A stretch of 64,000 bases of DNA from Pauljensenia sp902373545 (GTDB lineage Bacteria; Actinomycetota; Actinomycetes; Actinomycetales; Actinomycetaceae). The stretch lies in contig NZ_JAPWAG010000001.1 in NCBI RefSeq assembly GCF_041432775.1, positions 62,001-126,000 of the forward strand, given 5' to 3'. Below, one piece after another: positions 40,406-49,218 of this stretch; positions within the stretch are counted from its first letter, which is position 1; the number at the start of each line of letters is the position of its first letter. The translations under genes and the position numbers were made by a program. Under the pieces are notes generated by a model. It did no database searches. It saw nothing but the letters and a program-made list of their open reading frames with translations, and had not been told where the DNA came from.

Positions 40406-42984
40406 TGATCGCTTCCCCAGAGGCGCTGGACGCGCTCGCGGCGCTCGAAGTCGTCGAGGTGTTCGACGACGATGCGACGCAGCTGCGCGGGAGCGTCCTC
40501 GTTGGCGGCGAGCCAGGAGCGCAGCAGGTGCACGCTGGCCTCGACGCTGCCTTCGCGGTCGACGTCCACGCCAAGGTCGAGAACGCCAGCGGCGTAGCGC
40601 AGCGACATGCCGATCGTGTGCGACTCCCAGTAGCTGCGCAAGCGCTCCACGGCCTCGGGGATGCCGCTGGCGCCCTCCCAGGAGGAGGCCTGCAGGCCGG
40701 CGAGGGTCGCGCTCAGGTAGTCGTTGGACAGCGTGTCGGAGTTGACCGACTCCCATGCGCGAGAGCGGGCCGCTTCGTCGGGTAGGGAGGCCAGGGCTTC
40801 GGCGCTCATGCGAGCGGCCTCGCCGGAACCGTCGGCGTCGCGCCACGCGGCGATCGTCTGCTCGTCGGCGAGCCCGCGGGCGGCCAGTGCGCGGCGTGCA
40901 CGCCAGGCGATATCCGGGTTCTCGCACGCCGCACAAGCGCGCACGGCGGCTTCGAACTCGTCCCCGCCTCGGGCCGCGAACTCGGCGATGAAGGCGCGCG
41001 TGTAGGCGCGCCACGCGTCAGCGTCGGTCTCGGCGCTCTCCTTGGACAGGCGACTGGTGGTGGCCAGAACCTCCTCGTGGACCTGAGCGCGCGCGCTGCC
41101 GGGCAAAAAGGACGAGATGGCCTCGCCAACGAAGAGGAGGAGCCGATCGCGGATCGCGGGCTCGGTCTCGGCGGGCACAGCACCCAGGACGGCGACGATG
41201 AAGCGGCGCGGGTCCGCCAGGCCATCGCGCACGGCATTCCACAGGGAGGCCCAGATGACCGCGCGGGTGATGGGCGCCTCGATCGTGCCCACGTAGGCCA
41301 GCGCGACGTTGGTGGAACGCTCATCGAGGCGCGAAATCGCGTAGGTCAGGTCGTCATCGTTGATGACGACCAGGTCGACGCCGACGGCGCCTCCGGGCAC
41401 GGCGAGCACGCCCTCGGGATCGATGGGTGCGCTCTCGCCGTCGATGCGCACGTCGAAGACGTGGGTGCGCTCCAAGGCTCCGTCCGCCGCGCGCCACGTC
41501 GAGACGGTCACACGGTGGGGACGCAGCACGCCGGCGCAGGCCTGTCCGCTCTGGTGCAGGGTGAAGTCCGAGATCGCGCCGACCGGGTCGGTCACCCACG
41601 AGGCGGACAGGGTCGAAGGGCCGGGGGTGTCGAGCCACGCGTCCTTCCACGACCCCAGCTCCTGGTTCGAGGCCGCCTCAAGCGCCTCGAGCAGATCACC
41701 CAGGGAGGTGGCGCCGAAGCGATGCTTGTCGAAGTAGCGGCGTGCGCCCTCGTAGAAGGCGTCCTCGCCGACCCATGCGACCAGCTGCTTGAGGACCGCG
41801 GCGCCCTTGGCGTAGGTGATGCCGTCGAAGTTCGTCTTGGCGGCGGCCACGTCCGGGATGTCGGCGGCAATCGGGTGCGTCGTGGGCATCTGGTCCTGCG
41901 TGTAGGCCCAGATCTTGCGGTTCATCGCAAAGTTCGCCCACTCCCCCGTGTACTGGGTCGCGCTCGCGATCGCGCTGGCGCCCTGATTTTCAGCGAAAGA
42001 CTCCTTGAGCCACAGGTCGTCCCACCAGGCGGGGGTAGCCAGGTCGCCGAACCACATGTGGCACATCTCGTGCAGGGTCGTGTTCGCGCGGCGCTGGCGC
42101 TCCGAGAAGGTGGGGGTCGAACGGGAGATGTAGGCCTCGTTGAAGGTGATGCAGCCGGGGTTCTCCATGGCGCCCAGGTTGTATTCGGGCACGTAGATCT
42201 GGTCGTAGGACCCCCACGGGAAGGTGATGCCGTAGCGCTCGTGGAAGAAGTCCAGGCCCGCGCGCGTCACCTCGAAAACGTCCTCGAAGTCCAGGTAGCG
42301 GGCGAGGGTACGCCTGCACGCCAGGCGCAGCTCCAGCTCGACGTGCCCGCCGTCGCTAGCTCCGCCGCTCCACGTGCCGCCCTCGACGACGGACCAGGGG
42401 CCAGCGACGATCGCGGTGATGTAGCTGGACAGCGGGGGCGTCGCAGAAAAGTCGCGGCGAACGCCGCCGTTGTCCACCGGCTGCGCGCCGACCTCGACGC
42501 CGTTGGAGAAGACGACCCACTGGGCGGGCGCGACGACGTGGAAGGTCCACGCGGGCTTGACGTCGGGCTGGTCGATGCACGGCCATGCGCGGTGGGCGTC
42601 GTTGGGCTCGAACTGGGTGTAGAGGTAGACCTCGCCGTCCTCGGGGTCGGTGTAGCGGTGCAGGCCCTCGCCGCTGCGCGAGTAGTGGGCGAGCGCGCGC
42701 ACCTCGAGGGTGATGGTCTGACCCACCGGCAGGCCCTCGACCCACACGCGGTCCTCGTCGTCCTCGAAAGGATGCTCCGCGCCGTTGAGCAGGACGGAGG
42801 TGACCTGCCCGGCGATGTCGATGAACGTGCGTTCTTCGCGGGCCACGAGAGTCAGGACGGAGGTGACGGGATAGGTCGCCTGGGAGGGATCGGTGGCGTC
42901 CGTGACGTCAACGGTGACGTCGATGGCGGACACCTCGAGGGTGGCAGCGCGGTGTGTTGCTTCGTTGCGTGTCAAGATCTGCAT
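40402..42984 (-). CDS. pepN: aminopeptidase N (M1 family)
   Basis: 860 aa zinc aminopeptidase of the cytoplasm. GAMEN exopeptidase motif at residues 271-275, zinc motif H305-E-M-C-H309 with the third ligand Glu in KESFAE near 328, and a long C-terminal ERAP1-like helical domain. First gene of the minus-strand run to sbp/DUF881. TAGGAT lies 7 bases before the ATG. Confidence 0.96.
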   Translation of the reverse strand: MQILTRNEATHRAATLEVSAIDVTVDVTDATDPSQATYPVTSVLTLVAREERTFIDIAGQVTSVLLNGAEHPFEDDEDRVWVEGLPVGQTITLEVRALAHYSRSGEGLHRYTDPEDGEVYLYTQFEPNDAHRAWPCIDQPDVKPAWTFHVVAPAQWVVFSNGVEVGAQPVDNGGVRRDFSATPPLSSYITAIVAGPWSVVEGGTWSGGASDGGHVELELRLACRRTLARYLDFEDVFEVTRAGLDFFHERYGITFPWGSYDQIYVPEYNLGAMENPGCITFNEAYISRSTPTFSERQRRANTTLHEMCHMWFGDLATPAWWDDLWLKESFAENQGASAIASATQYTGEWANFAMNRKIWAYTQDQMPTTHPIAADIPDVAAAKTNFDGITYAKGAAVLKQLVAWVGEDAFYEGARRYFDKHRFGATSLGDLLEALEAASNQELGSWKDAWLDTPGPSTLSASWVTDPVGAISDFTLHQSGQACAGVLRPHRVTVSTWRAADGALERTHVFDVRIDGESAPIDPEGVLAVPGGAVGVDLVVINDDDLTYAISRLDERSTNVALAYVGTIEAPITRAVIWASLWNAVRDGLADPRRFIVAVLGAVPAETEPAIRDRLLLFVGEAISSFLPGSARAQVHEEVLATTSRLSKESAETDADAWRAYTRAFIAEFAARGGDEFEAAVRACAACENPDIAWRARRALAARGLADEQTIAAWRDADGSGEAARMSAEALASLPDEAARSRAWESVNSDTLSNDYLSATLAGLQASSWEGASGIPEAVERLRSYWESHTIGMSLRYAAGVLDLGVDVDREGSVEASVHLLRSWLAANEDAPAQLRRIVVEHLDDFERRERVQRLWGSDQ

Positions 42985-42991
42985 GACTCCT

Positions 42992-42997
42992 ATCCTA
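42992..42997 (-). promoter_or_regulatory. -10 box of pepN, leaderless type
   Basis: Minus-strand TAGGAT, 7 bases before ATG 42984; the spacer itself contains AGGAG. Confidence 0.4.
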
Positions 42998-43044
42998 CTG
43001 TGTCACTGAACATGCGCGTGCTACACGGGGGCGCGTAGACGAAC

Positions 43045-43050
43045 TAGAGT
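43045..43050 (+). promoter_or_regulatory. -10 box of murE, leaderless type
   Basis: TAGAGT, 6 bases before ATG 43057. Confidence 0.45.
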
Positions 43051-43056
43051 AGAGAC

Positions 43057-44637
43057 ATGACCTCAGTGATTGATATCCGCCCGTCCATCGATCCGATCCC
43101 GCTCGTGCGTGCCCTGGCAGGCCTCGAGGTCCAGGGGTTCTACGGCGCGGACGGCGCCCCCACGCCGCTCGACAGCGCCGACCTGGCGATCTCGGGCGTG
43201 ACCGTGTCCTCCGACGACTGCGAAGCCGGCTGGATCTTTGTGGCCATCCCGGGCCTGACGCAGCACGGAATCCGTTTCGCCCACGCGGCCATCGAGGCCG
43301 GCGCGACCGTGATCCTCACGGATGAAGCGGGGCGCGAACAGGCCGTTGAACGAGGCCTGGGCACGCCGATCGTCACGGTGGCCGACCCGCGTGGCGTCGT
43401 TCCCACCCTGTGCGCGAACATCTACTCGGCTCCGGCCTCGCGCCTGACGACCATGGCGGTGACCGGCACGAACGGCAAGACGACGACCTCGTACCTGATG
43501 CGCGCCGCCATCGCTTCGCGTTTCCCCCAGGCCTCCCTGTGCGGCACCGTGGAGATGCACGTCGGCCCGATTTCTTTCGAGGCGGTGCGCACGACCGCCG
43601 AGGCGCCCGTCATCGCCCGCTTCCTGGCGGCCACCGAGCAGTACGAGTGCGGCGCTGGCGTCATTGAGCTGTCGGCCCACGCCCTGTCCCTGCACCGCGT
43701 GGACGGCGTCGTCTTCGACGTCGCAGCCTTCACGAACCTGCAGCACGACCACCTGGACTACTACGGCGACATGGAGCACTACTTCGCTGCCAAGGCCCTG
43801 CTGTTCACGCCCGAGCACTCCCGCGCCGGCGTCGTGTGCGTCGACGACAAGTGGGGCCAGCGCTTGGCCGCCGAGGCTACCGTCCCGGTCACGACCGTGT
43901 CCGCCCTGTCGACCACGAGCGCCGACTGGCAGGTTCGCGACATCGCCCCCGACCAGTCGATCGGGCGCACGGTGTTCACGCTCGTCGATCCCGACGGCGT
44001 CGGCCACCGCGTCGCCATGCCGATCCTGGGCGAGGTCAACGTTCAAAACACGGCCGTCGCGATCGTGTCTGCGGTGACGCTGGGCATCGACCTGTCCGAG
44101 GTCATCGCCTCCGTCGAGGACGCGCCCCAGATCCCGGGCCGCATGGAAAAGGTCAACCCGACCCCCGGCGCCCAGCCCCTCGTGATCGTCGATTACGCCC
44201 ACACGCCCGAGGCGCTGGAGTGGACGCTGCGCTCGACTCGCGAGCTGACCCCCGGCAAGGTCGTCATCGTGTTTGGCACCGACGGCGACCGCGACGCAAC
44301 CAAGCGTGAGCACCTGGCGCAGATCGCTGCGCGCGAGGCAGACGTCCTGTGGGTCACGGATGAGAACCCCCGCACCGAGGACCCCCAGTCCATCCGCGAC
44401 TACCTGCTGCGTGGCATCGCCTCCGTGCGCCCCGGCATGGAGGACGTCACCGAGGTCACGACCTGCCGACGCGACGCGGTGCGCCGCGCCATCTTGGCCG
44501 CCGACCCCGGCGATACCGTCATCATCACGGGTAAGGGCGCGGAGTGGTACCAGGAAATCCAGGGTATCCACCACCGGTACAACGACGTGCCCGTCGCCGC
44601 CGAGGTCCTGGCCTACGACGTGCGCTCCCACGAGTAG
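43057..44637 (+). CDS. murE: UDP-MurNAc-tripeptide synthetase
   Basis: 526 aa. Adds the third residue of the peptidoglycan stem peptide. ATP loop GTNGKTTT at 137-144, central HDHLDYYGDMEHYFAAKA, C-terminal VDYAHTPEALEW and GTDGDRDATKR. The specificity motif reads DENPRTEDP: Arg439 is as in meso-diaminopimelate enzymes (DNPR), but the first Asp is Glu436. The amino acid added cannot be settled from sequence. It stands alone, outside a dcw cluster. Confidence 0.9.
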   Translation: MTSVIDIRPSIDPIPLVRALAGLEVQGFYGADGAPTPLDSADLAISGVTVSSDDCEAGWIFVAIPGLTQHGIRFAHAAIEAGATVILTDEAGREQAVERGLGTPIVTVADPRGVVPTLCANIYSAPASRLTTMAVTGTNGKTTTSYLMRAAIASRFPQASLCGTVEMHVGPISFEAVRTTAEAPVIARFLAATEQYECGAGVIELSAHALSLHRVDGVVFDVAAFTNLQHDHLDYYGDMEHYFAAKALLFTPEHSRAGVVCVDDKWGQRLAAEATVPVTTVSALSTTSADWQVRDIAPDQSIGRTVFTLVDPDGVGHRVAMPILGEVNVQNTAVAIVSAVTLGIDLSEVIASVEDAPQIPGRMEKVNPTPGAQPLVIVDYAHTPEALEWTLRSTRELTPGKVVIVFGTDGDRDATKREHLAQIAAREADVLWVTDENPRTEDPQSIRDYLLRGIASVRPGMEDVTEVTTCRRDAVRRAILAADPGDTVIITGKGAEWYQEIQGIHHRYNDVPVAAEVLAYDVRSHE

Positions 44638-44705
44638 GGATGCACAATCCTGTGAGCTGGCGCGCCACGGGGGTCCCCATCCGGCCCGCGCGGCGCGCCA
44701 CGCCG

Positions 44706-44711
44706 TAGACT
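44706..44711 (+). promoter_or_regulatory. -10 box of der, leaderless type
   Basis: TAGACT, 6 bases before GTG 44718. Confidence 0.45.
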
Positions 44712-44717
44712 GGGCGG

Positions 44718-46271
44718 GTGAATGACTTCGACACGCAGCACGGTGCGACCCCCGCTTTCGGGGACGACGCGACCGACGCCTACACCGCGGACCAGGCCAC
44801 GGCCTCGTCCGAGATGATCGACCTGACCGACCAAGACGCCGCGGCGCGCGCCCGCGTCATGCGCGCCAACCTCGACCAGTTCGACCTGGACGAAGAGGAT
44901 CTCGCGCTGCTGTCGGGCGAGGTTGAGGTCGACGATTTCGGCAACGTCGCGGCGGGCCTGCCGGTCCTCGCCGTCGTCGGGCGCCCCAACGTCGGTAAGT
45001 CCACGCTGGTCAACCGCATCCTCGGACGTCGCGAGGCCGTCGTGCAGGACACGCCCGGCGTGACCCGCGACCGCGTGTCCTACCCCGCAGAGTGGGCTGG
45101 GCGCGACTTTACGCTGGTGGACACCGGCGGCTGGGAAATTGACGTCAAGGGCCTGGATCGCTCGGTCGCCGAGCAGGCCGAGATCGCCGTTGACCTGGCC
45201 GACGCCGTCGTCCTGGTTCTCGATGCGACCGTCGGTGTTACGGCCTCGGACGAGCGCATCGTCGAGATGCTGCGCTCGAAGAAGAAGCCGATCATCCTGG
45301 CCGCCAACAAGGTTGACTCCCCTCTGCAGGAGGCCGACGCGGCCTACCTGTGGAGCCTGGGCCTGGGCGAGCCACACCCGATCTCCGCGCTGCACGGCCG
45401 CGGCACCGGCGATTTGCTCGACGTCATCATGGACGTGCTTCCCACCGAGTCCGCCGTGGCCTCGGCGCTGCCCACCGGCGGCCCGCGCCGCGTCGCCCTG
45501 GTCGGCCGCCCCAACGTCGGCAAGTCCTCCCTGCTCAACTCCCTGGCCGGCGGCGAGCGCGTTGTCGTCAACGAGCTGGCCGGCACGACCCGAGACCCGG
45601 TCGATGAGCTCATCGAGCTGGACGGGCGCTCCTGGTGGTTCGTCGACACGGCCGGTATCCGCCGCAAGATGCACCGCACGACCGGCGCCGACTACTACGC
45701 ATCGATCCGCACCCAGGCCGCCATCGAAAAGGCCGAGGTCGCGCTGGTTCTCATCGACGGCTCCACTCCCCTGACCGAGCAGGACGTGCGCGTCGTGCAG
45801 CAGGTCATCGACGCAGGCCGCGCGCTCGTCGTCGTCACCAACAAGTGGGACCTGGTGGACGAGGAACGCCAGAAGGAGATCAAGAACGAGCTCGAGCGTG
45901 AGCTGGTGCAGATCCAGTGGGCGCCTCGCATCAACCTGGCGGCCAAGACCGGCTGGCACACGAACCGTATCGTGCGCGCCCTGGACGCCGCCCTGGAGGG
46001 CTGGGAGACGCGTATTCCCACGGGCCAGCTCAACGCCTTCCTCGGTCAGCTCGTCGCCGCCCACCCGCACCCGCTGCGCGGCGGCAAGCAGCCCCGCATC
46101 CTGTTCGGCACGCAGGCATCGAGCAAGCCCCCGCGCTTCGTCCTGTTCACGACGGGCTTCCTGGATCCGGGCTACCGCCGCTTCATCGAGCGCCGCCTGC
46201 GCGAGACGTTCGGCTTCGCCGGCACGCCCATCCAGATCTCGGTGCGCGTGCGCGAGAAGCGCCGCCGCTAA
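44718..46271 (+). CDS. der: ribosome biogenesis GTPase Der (EngA)
   Basis: 517 aa. Two tandem GTPase domains with P-loops GRPNVGKS at residues 88-95 and 263-270, followed by the KH-like C-terminal domain. Acts in 50S subunit maturation. A ~80-residue acidic N-terminal extension (TADQATASSEMIDLTDQD) is typical of actinobacteria; it contains a copy of the repeated word at 44796-44810. cmk, normally next to der, lies 4.3 kb away on the other strand. Confidence 0.95.
   Translation: MNDFDTQHGATPAFGDDATDAYTADQATASSEMIDLTDQDAAARARVMRANLDQFDLDEEDLALLSGEVEVDDFGNVAAGLPVLAVVGRPNVGKSTLVNRILGRREAVVQDTPGVTRDRVSYPAEWAGRDFTLVDTGGWEIDVKGLDRSVAEQAEIAVDLADAVVLVLDATVGVTASDERIVEMLRSKKKPIILAANKVDSPLQEADAAYLWSLGLGEPHPISALHGRGTGDLLDVIMDVLPTESAVASALPTGGPRRVALVGRPNVGKSSLLNSLAGGERVVVNELAGTTRDPVDELIELDGRSWWFVDTAGIRRKMHRTTGADYYASIRTQAAIEKAEVALVLIDGSTPLTEQDVRVVQQVIDAGRALVVVTNKWDLVDEERQKEIKNELERELVQIQWAPRINLAAKTGWHTNRIVRALDAALEGWETRIPTGQLNAFLGQLVAAHPHPLRGGKQPRILFGTQASSKPPRFVLFTTGFLDPGYRRFIERRLRETFGFAGTPIQISVRVREKRRR
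44796..44810 (+). repeat. repeated word inside der
   Basis: GCCACGGCCTCGTCC, first 15 bases match; encodes ATASS in the N-terminal extension. Confidence 0.5.
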
Positions 46272-46278
46272 GGCCGCC

Positions 46279-46380
46279 TGTGCATAACCGTCGCGCGCGT
46301 CCCCCTATCCACAGGGGTGGCGCGCGCGTCCCCCAATCCACAGGGGTGGCGCGCGCGTCGTTGTTATCCACAGGGCGCGA
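46279..46380. repeat. 29-base tandem repeat carrying DnaA boxes
   Basis: Three tandem units (46292-46320, 46321-46349, 46350-46379), each starting CGCGCGCGTC and ending near CCACAGGGGTGG (the last unit diverges). Each unit carries a DnaA-box-like sequence: CTATCCACA (46305), CAATCCACA (46334) and consensus TTATCCACA (46364). A fourth, TTATGCACA, is on the minus strand at 46279-46287. CCCC/GGGG flanks could form hairpins. No dnaA, dnaN or rnpA nearby. Confidence 0.7.
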
Positions 46381-46424
46381 GCGGGCGATTGACCGCGAGG
46401 GTGGGCCGGGCGCACGATGGGGCC

Positions 46425-47084
46425 ATGAAATCCTCGCTTCCCTCCCCCGATCCGCTTGCCCTGCCCGACGGACTCACGCTGTGCGACGACGGCCTCGTGC
46501 GACCCACGTGGGCGTCACACGACGCCCTCCTGCGTTCCTATTACGACACCGAGTGGGGCATGCCCGTCCACGATGAGGCTGGCGTCTATGAGCGCCTGGC
46601 CTTAGAGGGATTCCAGGCGGGCCTGTCGTGGCGCACCGTCTTGGCCAAGAGAGAGTCCTTCCGCGAGGCCTTCGCCGGCTTTTCACCAGACGCGGTCGCC
46701 GCCTTCACCGACGCGGACGTCGAACGTTTGGCGTCCAACCCGTCGATTATTCGCAACCGCCGAAAAATCGAGGCCGCGATCGCCAACGCCCGGGCCACCA
46801 TCGGGCTGCGCGTCGCCCAAAGCGCGTGTCCTTCGTCCGCCGGCCCCTCGCACCTGGGCGAGCTGGTGTGGTCCTATCGGGGCGGCCCTGATCCGCGCCC
46901 CACCTGCGCGAGCGACGTTCCCTCCCAGACCCCCGAGTCCATCGCCCTGGCCGCGGACCTGAAAGCGCGGGGCTTCCGTTTCGTCGGCCCCACCACGATG
47001 CTTGCCCTCATGGCGGCCATTGGAATCGTCAACACCGACATCGTGGGAACGCACCGACGGCCCGCGCGCGAAGACCATCGGTGA
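46425..47084 (+). CDS. tag: DNA-3-methyladenine glycosylase I-like protein
   Basis: 219 aa. Tag family: YYDTEWGMPVHDEAGVYERLALEGFQAGLSWRTVL (about 39-73), then PSIIRNRRKIEAAI and the C-terminal FVGPTTMLALMAAIGIVNTD. Removes 3-methyladenine from DNA in the family. The usual zinc ligands appear lost: the N-terminal Cys region reads RPTWASHD, YHDEEWG is YYDTEWG, and the end lacks the His-x3-Cys. The DnaA-box repeat lies just upstream. Confidence 0.82.
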   Translation: MKSSLPSPDPLALPDGLTLCDDGLVRPTWASHDALLRSYYDTEWGMPVHDEAGVYERLALEGFQAGLSWRTVLAKRESFREAFAGFSPDAVAAFTDADVERLASNPSIIRNRRKIEAAIANARATIGLRVAQSACPSSAGPSHLGELVWSYRGGPDPRPTCASDVPSQTPESIALAADLKARGFRFVGPTTMLALMAAIGIVNTDIVGTHRRPAREDHR

Positions 47085-47117
47085 TGGTCCTCACCCTCGT
47101 GGATTCTTGTTATCTGG

Positions 47118-47123
47118 CATGAT
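47118..47123 (+). promoter_or_regulatory. -10 box of the PH-domain gene, leaderless type
   Basis: CATGAT, 6 bases before ATG 47130. Confidence 0.35.
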
Positions 47124-47129
47124 GGATAC

Positions 47130-47642
47130 ATGGCACTTTCCAAGAAGCTCCTTAGTCAGGACGAGGTTGTCGTCCGACACATGCACACGCACATCAAGGT
47201 GATCCTGCCGCATATCATCGGCGAGATTATCCTGATCATCGCGGCCATCGTTGGCTCCGTCTATGTCCCGGAAGACTCGCGCTCCTGGGCGCTGCCGACC
47301 ATCTGGATCGTGGTTCTGATCCTGTCGGTGCCCTTGCTGGCGATCCCCTGGATCAAGTGGATCAGCTCGACCTACACGGTGACCACGAAGCGCATCATTA
47401 CCCGCAAGGGCATCTTCACGCGCACCGGCCACGACCTGCCGCTCACGCGCATCTCCGACGTTCAGCTCGAGAAGAACTTCGACGACCGCCTCTTTGGCTG
47501 CGGCACGCTCGCCCTGCAGACCTCGGCGGACGATCCGTTGCTGCTGCGTGACGTCCCCAAGGTTGAGATGGTCCAGGTTGAAATCTCGAACCTGATCTTC
47601 CACGATATTCAGGGAGCCATCGACGCGGATCCGACGAGCTGA
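47130..47642 (+). CDS. PH-domain (YdbS-like) membrane protein
   Basis: 170 aa. Two membrane helices (IIGEIILIIAAIVGSVYV, WIVVLILSVPLLAIPWI), then a bacterial PH domain (YTVTTKRIITRKGIFTRTGHDLPLTRISDVQL). Found widely in actinobacteria; function unknown, possibly lipid or membrane-stress related. Confidence 0.85.
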   Translation: MALSKKLLSQDEVVVRHMHTHIKVILPHIIGEIILIIAAIVGSVYVPEDSRSWALPTIWIVVLILSVPLLAIPWIKWISSTYTVTTKRIITRKGIFTRTGHDLPLTRISDVQLEKNFDDRLFGCGTLALQTSADDPLLLRDVPKVEMVQVEISNLIFHDIQGAIDADPTS

Positions 47643-47676
47643 TCACACCACGCCAAACCGCGTCCCCACATGCGAA

Positions 47677-47682
47677 TAGACT
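47677..47682 (+). promoter_or_regulatory. -10 box of the YetF-like gene, leaderless type
   Basis: TAGACT, 6 bases before ATG 47689. Confidence 0.45.
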
Positions 47683-47688
47683 GGTCTC

Positions 47689-48486
47689 ATGTTCGATGTT
47701 CATGGTTTCGAATTGACGGTCTTTAAGCTCCTGATCGGTGTCACCCTGATCGTCCTCCACCTGCGCCTCACGGGCAAGCAGCGGACGGTCCAGCTGACAC
47801 CGATCGACTTTATCGGGAACTTTATCCTCGGTGGCATTATCGGCGGTGTCATCTACAACCACGCAATCTCGTTCGCGGAGTACATCAGCTTCCTGCTCGT
47901 CACCTTTGGAATCATCTCGGGCCTGAACTACCTGACATCGAAGTTCATGTCGACCCGCTCGCTCGTGATGGGAAAGGCGTACACGATCATCGAGGGCGGG
48001 CGATTTACTCAGGACGCGCTCGACAGCACGGATCACAAGCTCGATCCAGTCGAGTTTCTCGCAGAGCTACGCGGCATGGGCATCTTTTCACTGAGCGACA
48101 TCAGCCTCGTACAACGCGAAGCCAACGGCTCCCTGACGGTACGGCGCAAGGGCGAGGGCGGCGTCAACTACGTCCTGGTGTCCAGTGGCCAGGTCGTGAC
48201 CGACAACCTCGAGTTGGCTGGCCACAGCGAGGAATGGCTTCGCGGTGAATTGGAGCAGGCGGGTATCACCGACCTGGCCGACCTCTTCCTTGTTGAGCTC
48301 GACGCAGCCGATCGGCTGAACATCGTCGATCAGGAGGGGCAGACCACCTCTGTGCGGATTTCGGATCCGAAGGCCGTGGAGGTGACGACGGTGACCGAGT
48401 TCCAGGCCCCGCACGAGCAGTCGGCGACGCTGGAGGATGTCATCCCCGAGGATGCGCGCGAGGGCGCGGCGACGTCTGACGACTGA
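47689..48486 (+). CDS. YetF/DUF421-family membrane protein
   Basis: 265 aa. Three N-terminal membrane helices with KQRTVQLTPIDFIGNFILGGIIGG, followed by the soluble YetF domain (IIEGGRFTQDALDSTDHKLDPVEFLAELRGMGIFSLSDI). The acidic C-terminal tail from about residue 205 is extra. Function unknown in the family. Confidence 0.87.
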   Translation: MFDVHGFELTVFKLLIGVTLIVLHLRLTGKQRTVQLTPIDFIGNFILGGIIGGVIYNHAISFAEYISFLLVTFGIISGLNYLTSKFMSTRSLVMGKAYTIIEGGRFTQDALDSTDHKLDPVEFLAELRGMGIFSLSDISLVQREANGSLTVRRKGEGGVNYVLVSSGQVVTDNLELAGHSEEWLRGELEQAGITDLADLFLVELDAADRLNIVDQEGQTTSVRISDPKAVEVTTVTEFQAPHEQSATLEDVIPEDAREGAATSDD

Positions 48487-48518
48487 CCGTTCTCGCTCCT
48501 CATTCGCGTCTCCGGCTC

Positions 48519-48555
48519 CCCCGGCCTCGTCTCCGTTGACGAGGCCGGGGCCGTT
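48519..48555 (+). terminator. rho-independent terminator after the YetF-like gene
   Basis: CCCCGGCCTCGTC (48519-48531) pairs with GACGAGGCCGGGG (48538-48550), followed by CCGTTTTG. The arms contain GGCCTCGTC, the core of the repeated word. Confidence 0.85.
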
Positions 48556-48875
48556 TTGTGTCGGTCCGTGCACTTCGTGCTCCATCTTGGATGGCGGCGA
48601 CCGGTACCGGCGAGGTAGGTCGAAATCATCCCCGTTGACGACTTCGACCTGTGCCACAGTTTACTCCACCCATTGACACGCCTCACAACGCATCACATGC
48701 GCTGTGACCTGCACGAACCCGCGGAACATTGGTCGAAAACTAGCGTTTACCGGGGGAAATAGACCACCACAGACGAGCATCACATTTCGGTTACAAAGGT
48801 TGACCGACAATTGATGCGGGGGACGGAGGTCCCTCCAACGACTCCAGGCAACGAAGGCCCGTGGAATACAAAAAG
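48556..48875. other. intergenic stretch, nothing recognised
   Basis: About 320 bases between the YetF terminator and the tRNA terminator. Slightly lower GC than its surroundings. No open frame with a ribosome binding site, repeat or RNA motif was recognised. Confidence 0.5.
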
Positions 48876-48901
48876 CGCGAGGACACAAACCTGTCCTCGC
48901 G
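48876..48901 (-). terminator. terminator of tRNA-Pro
   Basis: CGCGAGGACA/TGTCCTCGCG stem (48876-48885 with 48892-48901) followed on the minus strand by CTTTTTG. Confidence 0.9.
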
Positions 48902-48910
48902 ACTCTATTG

Positions 48911-48984
<74 letters not shown>

Positions 48985-49015
48985 TATTCAGTTCGTCGCC
49001 GTGGCGACCTGTAGA

Positions 49016-49021
49016 ACTATA
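49016..49021 (-). promoter_or_regulatory. -10 box of tRNA-Pro
   Basis: Minus-strand TATAGT about 31 bases before the mature tRNA 5' end. Confidence 0.45.
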
Positions 49022-49218
49022 GCGCACCTTTCGACGGGGGCGCAAACTGGGCCACGTGGTCCGCGCCACAAGGCAGTGGTGGCTGTGCCTTCATGTAGCG
49101 CCTGCGGCTCGTGCACACCAGCATCGTCAATCGCAATGCTGCGATGAACCGCAGGCACAGGGCTACACTGGCACGTAGATCCCACCCGTCGTTCGTTCCA
49201 CCGGAAGGAACCACCTGC

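Noticed and set aside
46279..46380. DnaA-box cluster read as the chromosomal origin
   Set aside because: No dnaA, dnaN, recF, rnpA or rpmH nearby and no AT-rich unwinding region; kept as an ectopic DnaA-binding candidate instead.
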